Shown: positions 1 to 7,207 of the stretch, piece by piece
How positions within the stretch are numbered: the first letter of the stretch is position 1
How the letters are laid out: each line of letters starts with the position of its first letter
DNA from: an uncultured Acetatifactor sp.
Lineage (GTDB): Bacteria > Bacillota > Clostridia > Lachnospirales > Lachnospiraceae
Reading direction: 5' to 3'
DNA: 17,970 nucleotides
NCBI GenBank assembly: GCA_910585805.1
Contig: CAJUFB010000075.1
Location: 1 to 17,970, forward strand
Notes under the pieces: model-generated
Seen by the model: the letters and a program-made list of their open reading frames with translations, nothing else
Database searches by the model: none
What the model was told of the DNA's origin: nothing
Position numbers and translations under genes: made by a program

Positions 1-478
1 GGAGCCCGTCGTGGAGCCGGATGCTTAAAGGGATGCATGCCCAGTTACGGATGCTTCCTGCCAGGATGCCGAGCCCGCCGAACATATGCCCATGGATGAA
101 CCCGGGCTTAGCAGAATTCCCAGATTCCTGGAAGAGTTTCTTAACCCCGGGCATACGGCGTCCTTCTTTGGACTGTTTCACACCGTCGCCTACAAGGACA
201 TGGAGGTTTCCCTCTTTATAAAGGGGCGCATACCGGCTGACAGCAGAGTACCAGCATTTCCGGATATCCTCCAGCGCCCAGGAGGATGCCCGGAAAAAAT
301 GCAGCATGGGTTCATAACAGCCCGGGGCAAGTGCAAGGTCACGTATTATGAAAGTGACGCCAAGCTTATCGGAGCGGAGCATAAGCCCTGTTGTAATGAT
401 CACGAACCAACGGAAAGCAGCTTTACGCGAAAAACAGGATTCAAAGTGGCATAAAATCTTTTCAATAAATTTTATCAT
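1..478 (-). CDS. DDE transposase, N-terminal part, cut by window edge
   Basis: Reading the minus strand from an ATG at 478 gives 159 uninterrupted codons to the window edge, so the C-terminal part is missing. Residues near 96-125 contain VGDGVKQSKEG followed by RRMPGVKKLFQES and a later HGHMFGGLG. This arrangement, an Asp followed by K-x-G and a GV segment, is how IS4/IS701-like DDE transposases carry their first catalytic Asp. The protein would cut and rejoin the ends of its insertion sequence. The remaining acidic residues lie outside the window, so activity cannot be judged. No strong Shine-Dalgarno sequence precedes the ATG, which is common for transposases. The exact IS family is uncertain. 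Plus-strand frames over this stretch are not credible genes. Confidence 0.8.
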   Translation of the reverse strand, partial: MIKFIEKILCHFESCFSRKAAFRWFVIITTGLMLRSDKLGVTFIIRDLALAPGCYEPMLHFFRASSWALEDIRKCWYSAVSRYAPLYKEGNLHVLVGDGVKQSKEGRRMPGVKKLFQESGNSAKPGFIHGHMFGGLGILAGSIRNWACIPLSIRLHDGL

Positions 479-490
479 AATCGTATGGTC

Positions 491-600
491 AACCACCCGA
501 AAGTATGGTAAACTTATACATGCAATAACCCTTTCGTGTGGTTTTTATCCTTTTGAGTTTGGCAACTATAGGATAACATAAAACCATATGGAAGGGCTAT
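491..600 (-). repeat. Three mutually complementary arms in the transposase leader
   Basis: Arm A (491-503) is the inverse of 531-543 at 12 of 13 bases. The middle arm B (525-545) is also the inverse of arm C (580-600) at 17 of 21 bases, and three of the four mismatches become G-U pairs in plus-strand RNA. A-B and B-C pairing therefore exclude each other. In the transposase mRNA the order is C, B, A, then the start codon 13 bases after A. Insertion sequences often use such folds to block translation of read-through transcripts; that role is inferred here. The true end of the element cannot be placed without its other end. From about 600 to 738 nothing else was recognised. Confidence 0.55.
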
Positions 601-738
601 TCTTTTTATTGAAAACTTTTAACTCACAAGTAAATGAGAAAGAATGTTTCATAGACATGTTCAAGGAATTTCGAATAAGCCCTATTGACTGGCTCCCCAA
701 CTCTGCAGACACAGTTTTCCTGTAACCATGTCAGCTAA

Positions 739-890
739 TTATGAGCCTTCAAGTTCAGCATCGTTTGCCGTCCTCCTGTTTTTCCGGCATTCCCATGCCC
801 CTCTGAGATAAACTGCCAGGCCAATGACACAAGCAATGCCGAATATCATGACATGGTTATTACAGCACTCATACTCACCGGTATCCGCAC
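739..890 (-). pseudogene. Frameshifted fragment of a duplicated CmpB-family gene
   Basis: Bases 777-890 are a diverged copy of 1180-1289, the 3' end of the intact membrane-protein gene beside it. Both copies encode a stretch ending MIFGIA..., then an AWE(C/R)RKN basic cluster. The fragment carries a 5-base insertion (acatg) after GAATATCATG and a 1-base loss, so the upstream VRIPV part and the downstream MIFGIA part now lie in different frames. No start or N-terminal domain remains. It is best explained as a partial tandem duplication that decayed. Bases 891-1136 show no homology to the gene and no recognisable product; the minus frames there are open but unconvincing. Confidence 0.7.
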
Positions 891-1136
891 TGGATCCGTA
901 TGGGCGTGTCCAGCTTCCCGGAGCATCGTTTTCCAGCAGCTCCCATATAATGGTCTGCTCCAACTTGCATGAAAGCAAAGCAATACTGGGAATCGCTCAG
1001 GCTGTACTGGAGATGCGCCCAACCCGCAAGGGCATACGGTTGAGCGCACAGTTGTCTTGCGAAGGAGCAAGGGGGGCATTTTGATTGCGCGGTTTCCGCA
1101 GGCGAGATCCAATACATTCACAGTAAGCGATGCCTG

Positions 1137-1793
1137 CTATCTGTGCGCCTTAAAAATCAGCACCAGCTCGTCGCCCTCATGATTTTTCCGGCGCTCCCAT
1201 GCCCTTCTGACAGAAGCTGCCGTGTCAATGAGAAATGCAATGCCGAATATCATGGTTATTGCAGCTCTTATATTCACCGGTATCCGCACAATTGCATCCT
1301 CCACTGCAGGCTGCACAAGGCGGAATACCAGAACAGCGCCAAACCCAAACAGCACGGCATTCCTCAGACATACCCTTCCCTTAATATTGAAACGCATATG
1401 CGAATAATCCCACCATTTGGAATGGAACAGCTTTTCCAGAATCCCGCCCACAATATATTCCACCACAGAGCAGAATGTGATGCCAAAGAGAAATAAGGCC
1501 AGATAAGAATTCTTCACATCACCCAGCCCCACGGACGCGGCCGCCATCCCCAGGCCATACATAGGGCAGAAGGGCATATGCAGAAAGCCTCTGTTCTGAA
1601 ATTCCCCCGCTTCTATCCTCATGTCGATTCCCTCGACCACCCAACCTGCGATTCCCCAGAAAAAGAAGATCAAAAACAACTCATAAAAACCGTATTCAAA
1701 AGGCATTTCCCTCTTTTCTCCCTTTCGTTCTATCGTTGCCTGCCGCTCAAGGTTTATGACCATCCGACCCTTTTCCGCCGGATATGATTCCAT
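1137..1793 (-). CDS. Multi-pass membrane protein, putative ABC-transporter type IV (CmpB) family
   Basis: This 218-residue protein has about five hydrophobic segments and motifs that I associate with the CmpB-type family (PF06541): a first membrane helix with GWVVEGI, then NRGFLHMPFCPMYG, a helix ending EYIVGGILEKLF, and WWDYSHMRFNIKGRVCLRNA. The family is often annotated as a putative ABC transporter permease, but its substrate and any ATPase partner are not established. The C-terminus is a basic cytosolic tail. I chose the ATG at 1793 because AGAAGGTG stands six bases upstream. A second in-frame ATG at 1706 also fits the point where conservation begins, so the first 29 hydrophilic residues may be non-conserved. 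A 3' fragment of the same gene is duplicated downstream. No ATPase gene is adjacent. Confidence 0.75.
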   Translation of the reverse strand: MESYPAEKGRMVINLERQATIERKGEKREMPFEYGFYELFLIFFFWGIAGWVVEGIDMRIEAGEFQNRGFLHMPFCPMYGLGMAAASVGLGDVKNSYLALFLFGITFCSVVEYIVGGILEKLFHSKWWDYSHMRFNIKGRVCLRNAVLFGFGAVLVFRLVQPAVEDAIVRIPVNIRAAITMIFGIAFLIDTAASVRRAWERRKNHEGDELVLIFKAHR

Positions 1794-1863
1794 TATATCA
1801 CCTTCTATCCTGATTTTCCACATAAAATTAATATTGACATACACATATACTCGTGAACACATT

Positions 1864-1930
1864 TAATTGCCGCTTTCAGCTCTGGAATGCCGCGATGCGT
1901 TCACTCGTTATACTCTGCAGACGGCAATTA
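1864..1930. repeat. Inverted repeat between regulator and membrane protein genes
   Basis: TAATTGCCG at 1864-1872 is the exact inverse of 1922-1930. Extending inward gives about 13 matches in 16. The spacing is 49 bases and no U-rich tract follows on either strand, so it is not a clear terminator. It lies in the 291-bp gap between the XRE-TPR gene and the CmpB-family gene and could be an mRNA fold or a decayed element end. Nothing else was seen in this gap. Confidence 0.4.
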
Positions 1931-2084
1931 TTTGCGTTTGTGGGTATAACTTGTTGCTACAATACGTTGGGCAGTTGGTTACTTTTTGGAGGGATTCCCT
2001 GAAATCAGATGATTTGATCGTGAAGTTTTCAGATACCACGGAAAACCGGAGGAAAGCAATCTTCCCCCGGCAGTCCCTTCAGAT

Positions 2085-3008
2085 TTACATTTTTATTTTT
2101 TCCAGGCATGCCTTTGCCAGTTTTTCGTCTGCCGCGGCTTCAATGTCATATCCGGCCTTTCCAAGTTCTTCGATTACTTCACGCCACATTTTATAGGCCG
2201 TTTCATAGTCTCCCATTTCTTCATAATAAAAGATTTTGGAATATCTGGCATCATGAAATGTATTATCGATTTCAAGGGCTCTATCCCAATAACGAAGGGC
2301 TTCCTCATACCGGCCAAGTTTCTTGCATGCATCACCGCCATAAATATACAGAGCCGCTTTATCAGGGAATTTCCGGATGGCTTTTAAAAACCATTCATAT
2401 GCTTTTTCCTCGTCTCCGCTGTATCTGTACGCCGCGATAAGGCAAATCCAATCTTCCGGTTCTTCTGAACCTTTCTCTACTATTTTCAGCGTTTCGTCAA
2501 TACTCTCCTGACCTTTTCCGATCTGTGAATACAGGAGCATCTTTTGATGCTTTGTCCGCCAGAAAATATCATCCTTTCCGTCTTTCCCTCTCTCAATCAC
2601 CTGATTGAACAGGTCTATGGATTTATTCACACAATACTGCATCATAAATTGGTGCAGTATCCCATACAGCCTTAAGTCTTCCGCAGAACAGCCGCCCTGT
2701 TTCATCATCTTTTTAAACTCTGAATCTGCGGCAATAAAGTCTTCCGGCTCCCGTGTCGCCTCATAGACTGAGGCCAGGCGCTGTGCATAATTTTCGTACG
2801 CAGCCGATGTTTCCTTGAAAAAATCATCAATGGTAACGCAATAAAGCTTTGCTATTTTCGGAAGCATTGTAACATCGGGCAAAGTAGTATTACATTCCCA
2901 CCTTGAAACAGTGTGCGCGCTCACATTTAAAATATCTGCTGCCTGCTCCTGCGTGAGATTTTTCTGCTGCCTGAATTTCTTCAGATTATTGGAAAATACT
3001 GTATTCAT
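2085..3008 (-). CDS. XRE-family transcriptional regulator with TPR-like C-terminus
   Basis: The protein has 307 residues. Residues about 5-66 form a Cro/CI-type helix-turn-helix: a first helix with NLKKFRQQKN, then LTQEQAADILNVSAHTVSRWE with the recognition helix, then the LPDVTMLPKIAKLY segment. The rest is helical. From about residue 150 it shows repeated tetratricopeptide-like pairs such as GDEEKAYEWFLKAIRKFPD, LGRYEEALRYWDRALEID and MGDYETAYKMWREVIEE. Regulators of this build often sense a peptide or protein partner through the TPR part; the ligand here is unknown. AGAGGA lies eight bases before the ATG. The gene has its own promoter, with a 10-bp palindrome between promoter and start that could be an autoregulatory site. 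Its targets cannot be read from the sequence. Confidence 0.85.
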   Translation of the reverse strand: MNTVFSNNLKKFRQQKNLTQEQAADILNVSAHTVSRWECNTTLPDVTMLPKIAKLYCVTIDDFFKETSAAYENYAQRLASVYEATREPEDFIAADSEFKKMMKQGGCSAEDLRLYGILHQFMMQYCVNKSIDLFNQVIERGKDGKDDIFWRTKHQKMLLYSQIGKGQESIDETLKIVEKGSEEPEDWICLIAAYRYSGDEEKAYEWFLKAIRKFPDKAALYIYGGDACKKLGRYEEALRYWDRALEIDNTFHDARYSKIFYYEEMGDYETAYKMWREVIEELGKAGYDIEAAADEKLAKACLEKIKM

Positions 3009-3034
3009 ATCCTTAGTCCTCTCATTTATGATTT

Positions 3035-3078
3035 AGAAGCTTCTGATTCCATTATACAGATTTCCCATACAGAGTCCA
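3035..3078 (-). promoter_or_regulatory. Promoter and palindrome of the XRE-TPR regulator gene
   Basis: On the minus strand TGGACT (3073-3078) is followed after 16 bases by a perfect TATAAT (3051-3056). Just downstream, AGAAGCTTCT at 3035-3044 is a perfect 10-bp palindrome near the expected transcript start. This is a plausible sigma-A promoter with an operator. Binding by the encoded regulator is inference. Confidence 0.55.
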
Positions 3079-3173
3079 TGTCACATTTTATGGGTTGGCC
3101 CGCAGTTTCTGTTCAATAAATGAGAGGAGTAAACGGCTCTGCCCTTGTGCCCTGCCTTTCCATTTTACAGGGA

Positions 3174-4478
3174 TCATTTCACCGCTTCAAACGCCGCGTC
3201 CAGAGCCGCGATCAAGTCCTCCGCCTTCTCGATGCCGATAGAAAGCCTGATGGTGTTGGGCCTGATCCCCTGGTCCAGAAGCTCTTCCTCCGTGCACTGG
3301 CTGTGGGTGGTGGTGGCCGGATGGATTACCAGGGATTTCACGTCCGCCACATTCGCCAGCAGGGAGAAAATCGCCAGGCTATCGATAAACTTCTGTGCCG
3401 TAGCCGCATCTCCTTTGATTTCAAAAGTAAAGATAGAGCCGCCTCCATTGGGCAGATATTTCTGATACAGCCCATGGCTGGGCTCACTTTCCAGAGACGG
3501 ATGGTGCACCGCTTCCACCTGCGGGTGTTTCGATAAGTAATCTACGATTTTCAGTGCATTGCTCACATGTCGCTCCACTCTCAGGGAAAGTGTCTCCAAC
3601 CCCTGAAGAAAGATAAAGGCATGGAACGGCGAAAGGGTGGCCCCCGTGTCCCTCAGGATAACCGCACGGATATAAGTCACAAACGCCGCCGCTCCCACCG
3701 CATCCGCGAAGGAAACGCCGTGGTAACTGGGATTTGCCTCCGAAATCCAGGGATACCTGCCGGATGCCTTCCAGTCAAAATTGCCGCTGTCCACGATGAC
3801 GCCGCCGATGGCAGTGCCGTGGCCTCCGATAAACTTTGTGGCGGAATGTACCACGATATCTGCGCCGTACTCAACGGGACGGATCAGATAAGGTGTCGCA
3901 AAGGTGGAATCCACCACCAGCGGAATATGATGCCTGTGGGCAATTTCCGCCAGGTTCTCCAGGTCTGCCAGGTTGGAGTTGGGATTTCCCAGAGTCTCCA
4001 CGAAAATCGCCTTGGTGTTGTCCTGAATCGCCGCCTCGAAAGAGCCCTCCTCCTCCGGGTCCACAAAAGTAGTGGTAACGCCGCCGGAAAGGGGAAGGGT
4101 ATGGGCCAGCAGGTTGTAGGTGCCGCCGTAAATCGTCCTGGCTGATACGATATGCTCTCCTGCCTTTGCCAGTGCCTGGAACGTGTAGGAAATAGCCGCT
4201 GCCCCGGAGGCCACTGCCAAAGCCGCCACGCCGCCCTCCAGGGACGCAATCCTGCGTTCAAACACATCCTGGGTGGGATTGGTCAGCCTGCCGTAAATAT
4301 TTCCCGCGTCCCGCAGCCCAAAGCGGTCTGCCGCATGCTGAGAATTGTGGAACACATAAGATGTGGATGCGTAAATCGGCACTGCCCTTGCGTCCGTCAC
4401 CGGATCCGCGTTCTCCTGCCCTATATGTAACTGCCTTGTCTCAAATCCCCAGTTTTTAGAATCTCTGATATCTGCCAT
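3174..4478 (-). CDS. metY: O-acetylhomoserine sulfhydrylase (aminocarboxypropyltransferase)
   Basis: This 434-residue protein is a PLP enzyme of the Cys/Met metabolism family. It joins O-acetylhomoserine with sulfide, or methanethiol, to give homocysteine or methionine in the cytosol. The start FETRQLHIGQ, the segment YASTSYVF, the IYGRLTNPTQ motif and ASGAAAISY are typical. D190 in VVDSTFATPY should contact the PLP ring nitrogen, and K215 in HSATKFIGGHG is the expected Schiff-base lysine. TTTHSQ and RLSIGIE near the C-terminus are also standard. Full length matches the MetY subgroup rather than the roughly 390-residue MetB/MetC enzymes. A GGAGG-type ribosome site lies just upstream of the ATG. 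It is monocistronic, with a long structured leader. The 3' gap (3079-3173) holds only a weak fold, with no clear terminator. Confidence 0.92.
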   Translation of the reverse strand: MADIRDSKNWGFETRQLHIGQENADPVTDARAVPIYASTSYVFHNSQHAADRFGLRDAGNIYGRLTNPTQDVFERRIASLEGGVAALAVASGAAAISYTFQALAKAGEHIVSARTIYGGTYNLLAHTLPLSGGVTTTFVDPEEEGSFEAAIQDNTKAIFVETLGNPNSNLADLENLAEIAHRHHIPLVVDSTFATPYLIRPVEYGADIVVHSATKFIGGHGTAIGGVIVDSGNFDWKASGRYPWISEANPSYHGVSFADAVGAAAFVTYIRAVILRDTGATLSPFHAFIFLQGLETLSLRVERHVSNALKIVDYLSKHPQVEAVHHPSLESEPSHGLYQKYLPNGGGSIFTFEIKGDAATAQKFIDSLAIFSLLANVADVKSLVIHPATTTHSQCTEEELLDQGIRPNTIRLSIGIEKAEDLIAALDAAFEAVK

Positions 4479-4656
4479 TTTCTTTCTCCTCCTGATTCCA
4501 TGTTCTGCCTTCGCCCCGATCCCCGGCTATGGCAGAGGGTTTCCTGCTGCACGTTGATGCGTTCGTAAGTCCTCTGAGGTACCGGTTGGGCGGATGCTGC
4601 TTTTCGTTTTCGCATACCCCTCTCCGGTAACGGAGCAGGGGTTGCTGCTGATTTCC
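4479..4656 (-). promoter_or_regulatory. Structured 5' leader of metY, class unknown
   Basis: The predicted transcript start near 4656 gives a leader of about 178 bases. It folds into at least two clear hairpins. In 4616-4642 arms of ACCCC and CTCCG pair around a four-base loop with one bulge. In 4504-4536 TCTGCC pairs with GGCAGA. A small CCTC-T-GAGG stem lies between them, and AGCAGCA-like words occur three times. A leader before a methionine gene in Clostridia would often be an S-box or T-box, but I find neither the GATGAAACC-type S-box core nor the GGTGGNACCGCG T-box sequence. No intrinsic terminator with a U-run is visible. It may act on translation or mRNA stability. Confidence 0.45.
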
Positions 4657-4662
4657 GTATTC

Positions 4663-4691
4663 ATACTAACATACTGGGAATTGTTTGTCTA
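4663..4691 (-). promoter_or_regulatory. Predicted metY promoter
   Basis: On the minus strand TAGACA (4686-4691, five of six consensus bases) is followed after 17 bases by TAGTAT (4663-4668, four of six). The weak -10 and the repeats just upstream suggest a promoter that needs an activator. Transcription would begin near 4656. Confidence 0.5.
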
Positions 4692-4734
4692 ATATGGAAA
4701 AGGAATACCCGGCTATAGATTGATTCTATAACTA

Positions 4735-4778
4735 TTCTATAAATGCTCTATAAATGCTCTATAAATGCTCTATAAATG
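4735..4778. repeat. 11-bp tandem repeat, four copies, upstream of metY promoter
   Basis: The unit CTCTATAAATG (minus strand CATTTATAGAG) occurs four times head to tail at 4735, 4746, 4757 and 4768; the first copy differs in one base. Weaker copies (ATTCTATAACT) extend the run to about 4722 and another to about 4788. Eleven base pairs is close to one helical turn, so the same edge of each unit faces the same side of the helix. The array sits about 45-85 bp upstream of the -35 hexamer, a position suited to an activator or to bent DNA. Confidence 0.85.
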
Positions 4779-4826
4779 CTTATAACTGCATTTCAAAAAG
4801 AAGGTTCTTTCCATTGTTTGTTGATT

Positions 4827-4848
4827 TGATAAGCAGCCTGGCTTATCA
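4827..4848. promoter_or_regulatory. 22-bp dyad between metY and the nuclease gene
   Basis: TGATAAGC (4827-4834) and GCTTATCA (4841-4848) are perfect inverse arms around a 6-base spacer. The site lies between two divergent promoters, about 85 bp upstream of the plus-strand -35. No U-run follows on either strand, so an operator is likelier than a terminator. The binding protein is unknown; the LysR or XRE regulators nearby are candidates. Confidence 0.45.
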
Positions 4849-4934
4849 TAACCGCAATATCACACTCCCTGGACGAAAATGAATTATCATTTCAACCAAA
4901 ACCGCAATCAAACCTGAAAAGAACCAAAAAGAGA

Positions 4935-4962
4935 TTGACATATCCCCGCTTTCTGATATAAT
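4935..4962 (+). promoter_or_regulatory. Consensus sigma-A promoter for the PDDEXK gene
   Basis: A perfect TTGACA (4935-4940) and a perfect TATAAT (4957-4962) are separated by 16 bases. Transcription should start near 4969, giving a leader of about 160 bases. This is the best-matching promoter in the window. Confidence 0.8.
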
Positions 4963-5015
4963 AGGTTCATCTGAAAACACATGTGGAAATCTGGTCACCC
5001 CGCTGCGGTGTGTTC

Positions 5016-5071
5016 AATGGCATCTCGCCTGTATTTTCACAGCTGCTTTAACTGAAAATTGGCAGGCCATT
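5016..5071 (+). promoter_or_regulatory. Long hairpin in the leader of the PDDEXK gene
   Basis: Three arm pairs nest in this leader: ATTTTCA 5033-5039 with TGAAAAT 5053-5059, GCCTG 5027-5031 with CAGGC 5063-5067, and AATGG 5016-5020 with CCATT 5067-5071. The innermost and middle pairs can form together, with small internal loops. No U-run follows, so it is not a terminator. A regulatory or stability role is inferred. Confidence 0.4.
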
Positions 5072-5131
5072 GTTTACGCTACACTATGTTTGTATCTTAT
5101 CCCGCAATGCCTGCCGGAAAAGGAGACTTTT

Positions 5132-6022
5132 ATGGGTTATACAAACAAACCATTTGAGGAATTGGACGTGTTGGACAATTTTCTCATGAATGCAATCGCC
5201 ACAGACGAGGAGGTCGGTGAGGCTTTCTGCCGCAAAGTACTCTCCGTACTGCTACAGCGCACAATCGGGAGGATTAAAATTGTTGCACAGTACACACTGC
5301 CCGCGCAGACACCCAGATACCGTGGTATCCGGATGGATGTAAAAATCGAAGAATTCTATAAAACAACGGATGCCCCGCCCGCCAATGTATATGACCTGGA
5401 ACCGCATCTTCAGGAAAATCTGGATCTGCCCAGACACAATCGTTTCTATCAGGCCAAGGCGGACTCCCGCTACATGCGGCGGGGTGATGACGACTTTTCC
5501 AGGATGCCCAACCTGTATGTCATCACCATCCTGAATTTCGATCCTTTCGGCAAAGATTACATGATGTATACTTTCGAGAACCGCTGTCTGGAAGTTGACA
5601 GCCTGAAATACAATGACGGCCTGAAATTCATTTATTTCTATCCTGACGGTGCAAACGGCGGCAGCGGCGAGATCAAAACCATGCTGCAGTATTTACAGCA
5701 CAGCACTGAGGAAAACGCCTCAGACGAATCCACAAAAGAACTCCACAACTATGTCAGCAAAGTAAAGACCATGCCGGAGGTAAGAGAAGAATATATGAGA
5801 TTTGAAGAAGTAATCGCTTTTGAAAGAAAAGAAGCTGCCGAAAAAACGGCAAAAGCTACAAAAGTACAGGATATTCTGGAATTATTGGAAGACTATGGGC
5901 CTATCCCCAGCTCATTGCAGAAAAAGCTCGAAGCCATTGACGATATCGATTTACTGAAAAAATATCTTAAGCTTGCCGCCAGGGCGGACAGCCTGGAAGC
6001 CTTCGAAAGTCAGCTTCCGTAA
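5132..6022 (+). CDS. PD-(D/E)XK nuclease family (Rpn-like, PDDEXK_2) protein
   Basis: The 296-residue protein matches the layout of the Rpn/PDDEXK_2 family, often annotated as a recombination-promoting nuclease or putative transposase. An N-terminal helical part is followed by the core: R-x-D-V with D69 (GIRMDVKIEEF), VYDLEP with E90, then LPRHNRFYQAKADS with Q107, and a strand LYVITILNFDPFG. In a typical core a Glu-x-Lys/Gln follows the first Asp; here it is Glu-Pro-His, so the lysine-equivalent is not in its usual place and activity is uncertain. The C-terminus is a charged helical region. I start at 5132, not the upstream ATG at 5090, because AAGGAG lies seven bases before it. It is the only convincing plus-strand gene and ends 7 bp from the convergent LysR gene. 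Confidence 0.8.
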   Translation: MGYTNKPFEELDVLDNFLMNAIATDEEVGEAFCRKVLSVLLQRTIGRIKIVAQYTLPAQTPRYRGIRMDVKIEEFYKTTDAPPANVYDLEPHLQENLDLPRHNRFYQAKADSRYMRRGDDDFSRMPNLYVITILNFDPFGKDYMMYTFENRCLEVDSLKYNDGLKFIYFYPDGANGGSGEIKTMLQYLQHSTEENASDESTKELHNYVSKVKTMPEVREEYMRFEEVIAFERKEAAEKTAKATKVQDILELLEDYGPIPSSLQKKLEAIDDIDLLKKYLKLAARADSLEAFESQLP

Positions 6023-6029
6023 TCCTGCC

Positions 6030-6953
6030 CTATCCCCCGATGTGCAGATACCGTTTCATGGCATTGATATACCGCTCTCCCAGGCTGCTCATTATGGTAT
6101 TTTTTCTGGTAATATACCCGATTTCCATCACGCTGTTGGGATTCTGCTCGTCGTCCCGAAAGGGAACCGTAACAAACTCATTGCCGTTGAGCTCTTCGCA
6201 GATAATTCCGGAGCAAAGGGTATAGCCGTCCAGCCCCACCATCAGATTCAGCATGGTAGCACGGTCATTGGTTTTGATCATCTGGGCATATTCATTGGTG
6301 GAGAGAATTTCCTCCGCAAAATAAAAAGAGCTGTTGTCCCCCTGTTCAAAGGACAGGCAGGGATAGCTTTCCAGCTGCGCAAAGCAGATGGAAGGCTCCC
6401 CTGCCAGCGGATGCCGCTTCGAGAGGTAGACATACGCCTGGCAGTTTAAAAGATGATGGAATTCCAAACCTGAGGATTTCAGCAGCTTCTCCATGGTACT
6501 CCGGTTAAAATCACACAGGTACAGCACCCCAATCTCGCTCCTCATTGTGCAGACATCGCTGATTACCTCCGCTGTCTTCGTCTCCCGAAGGGCAAATTCA
6601 TATTTTGTCAGGTCGGATTCCCTTGCCATGTCCACAAAAGCTTTCACCGCAAAGGAATAGTGCTGGGTAGAGACACCGAACTTTTTCCTGCGGGTGCCTC
6701 CTTTCCCGTATTTTTCCAGAACGCTTTCATACTGGCCGTAAATCTGCTTTGCATAGAGCAGAAATTCCGTCCCGTCATTGGTCAGGGTAACCCCCCTGCC
6801 GCTTCTGTAGAAAAGCGTAATGCCCAGTTCCTTCTCCAGCTCCTTCATGGCGCTGGTCAGGGAGGGCTGGGACACATACAGCAGTTCCGCCGCTTTGTTC
6901 AGAGACTTGGTTTCCGCTATGGTTATCAGGTAATTCAGCTGTGTCAGGGTCAT
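6030..6953 (-). CDS. LysR-family transcriptional regulator
   Basis: The protein has 307 residues, the normal LysR length. Residues 1-60 form the winged helix-turn-helix: MTLTQLNYLITIAETKSLNK, AAELLYVSQPSLTSAMKELE as the recognition region, then LGITLFYRSGRGVTLTNDGTEF. Residues about 90-300 are the periplasmic-binding-like effector domain. AGGA lies about eight bases before the ATG. LysR proteins usually activate one or a few promoters, often divergent ones, in response to a small metabolite. The target cannot be read directly. metY is the nearest metabolic gene and has a repeat array upstream of a weak promoter, so control of sulfur or methionine metabolism is a reasonable guess. The gene converges on the PDDEXK gene with no room for a terminator between them. 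Confidence 0.9.
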   Translation of the reverse strand: MTLTQLNYLITIAETKSLNKAAELLYVSQPSLTSAMKELEKELGITLFYRSGRGVTLTNDGTEFLLYAKQIYGQYESVLEKYGKGGTRRKKFGVSTQHYSFAVKAFVDMARESDLTKYEFALRETKTAEVISDVCTMRSEIGVLYLCDFNRSTMEKLLKSSGLEFHHLLNCQAYVYLSKRHPLAGEPSICFAQLESYPCLSFEQGDNSSFYFAEEILSTNEYAQMIKTNDRATMLNLMVGLDGYTLCSGIICEELNGNEFVTVPFRDDEQNPNSVMEIGYITRKNTIMSSLGERYINAMKRYLHIGG

Positions 6954-7005
6954 CCGTTTTTCCTCGTTTTGTCTTTGTGGGTTATTTTATTGCGCCTCGC
7001 AGCCT

Positions 7006-7015
7006 CGTAATTACG
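7006..7015. promoter_or_regulatory. 10-bp palindrome upstream of the LysR gene
   Basis: CGTAATTACG is a perfect palindrome about 55 bp before the LysR start. A TAAAAT box lies between it and the gene, so the palindrome overlaps the expected -35 area. It could be an autoregulatory site; a chance palindrome of this length is possible. Confidence 0.25.
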
Positions 7016-7035
7016 TCGGATTCCGGACAACACAC

Positions 7036-7109
7036 CGTCTCCCAAATGCAGGGAACTGCCTGCAGAAAGTAAATTTGCCGCGGAAAACGCTGAAACGTCT
7101 CCCAAATGC
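7036..7109. repeat. 14-bp direct repeat 60 bp apart
   Basis: CGTCTCCCAAATGC occurs at 7036-7049 and 7096-7109, followed in both cases by a GGGAA-like word. The bases between are not repeated. It lies in the decayed region between the LysR gene and the small ORF and suggests past slippage or rearrangement. Confidence 0.5.
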
Positions 7110-7207
7110 GGGAAACCCACCCATACCGGCCAGCGGAACACGTAGGTATTTTCCCATGAGCACAGCCCATTCATGGCAGATGACATCCGTCCGTTCCGGG
7201 AATATGG

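Noticed and set aside
970..1121. Methyltransferase-like VLDLACGN motif in a minus frame
   Set aside because: Only eight residues fit; the rest shows no methyltransferase sequence, so it is probably chance.
2641..2730. Possible CRISPR-like or phage remnants in the tandem repeats of the window
   Set aside because: No repeat-spacer pattern, cas gene or phage gene was seen; the arrays are head-to-tail without unique spacers.
4479..4700. S-box (SAM-I) or T-box leader before metY
   Set aside because: The conserved core sequences were looked for on the minus strand and are not present.
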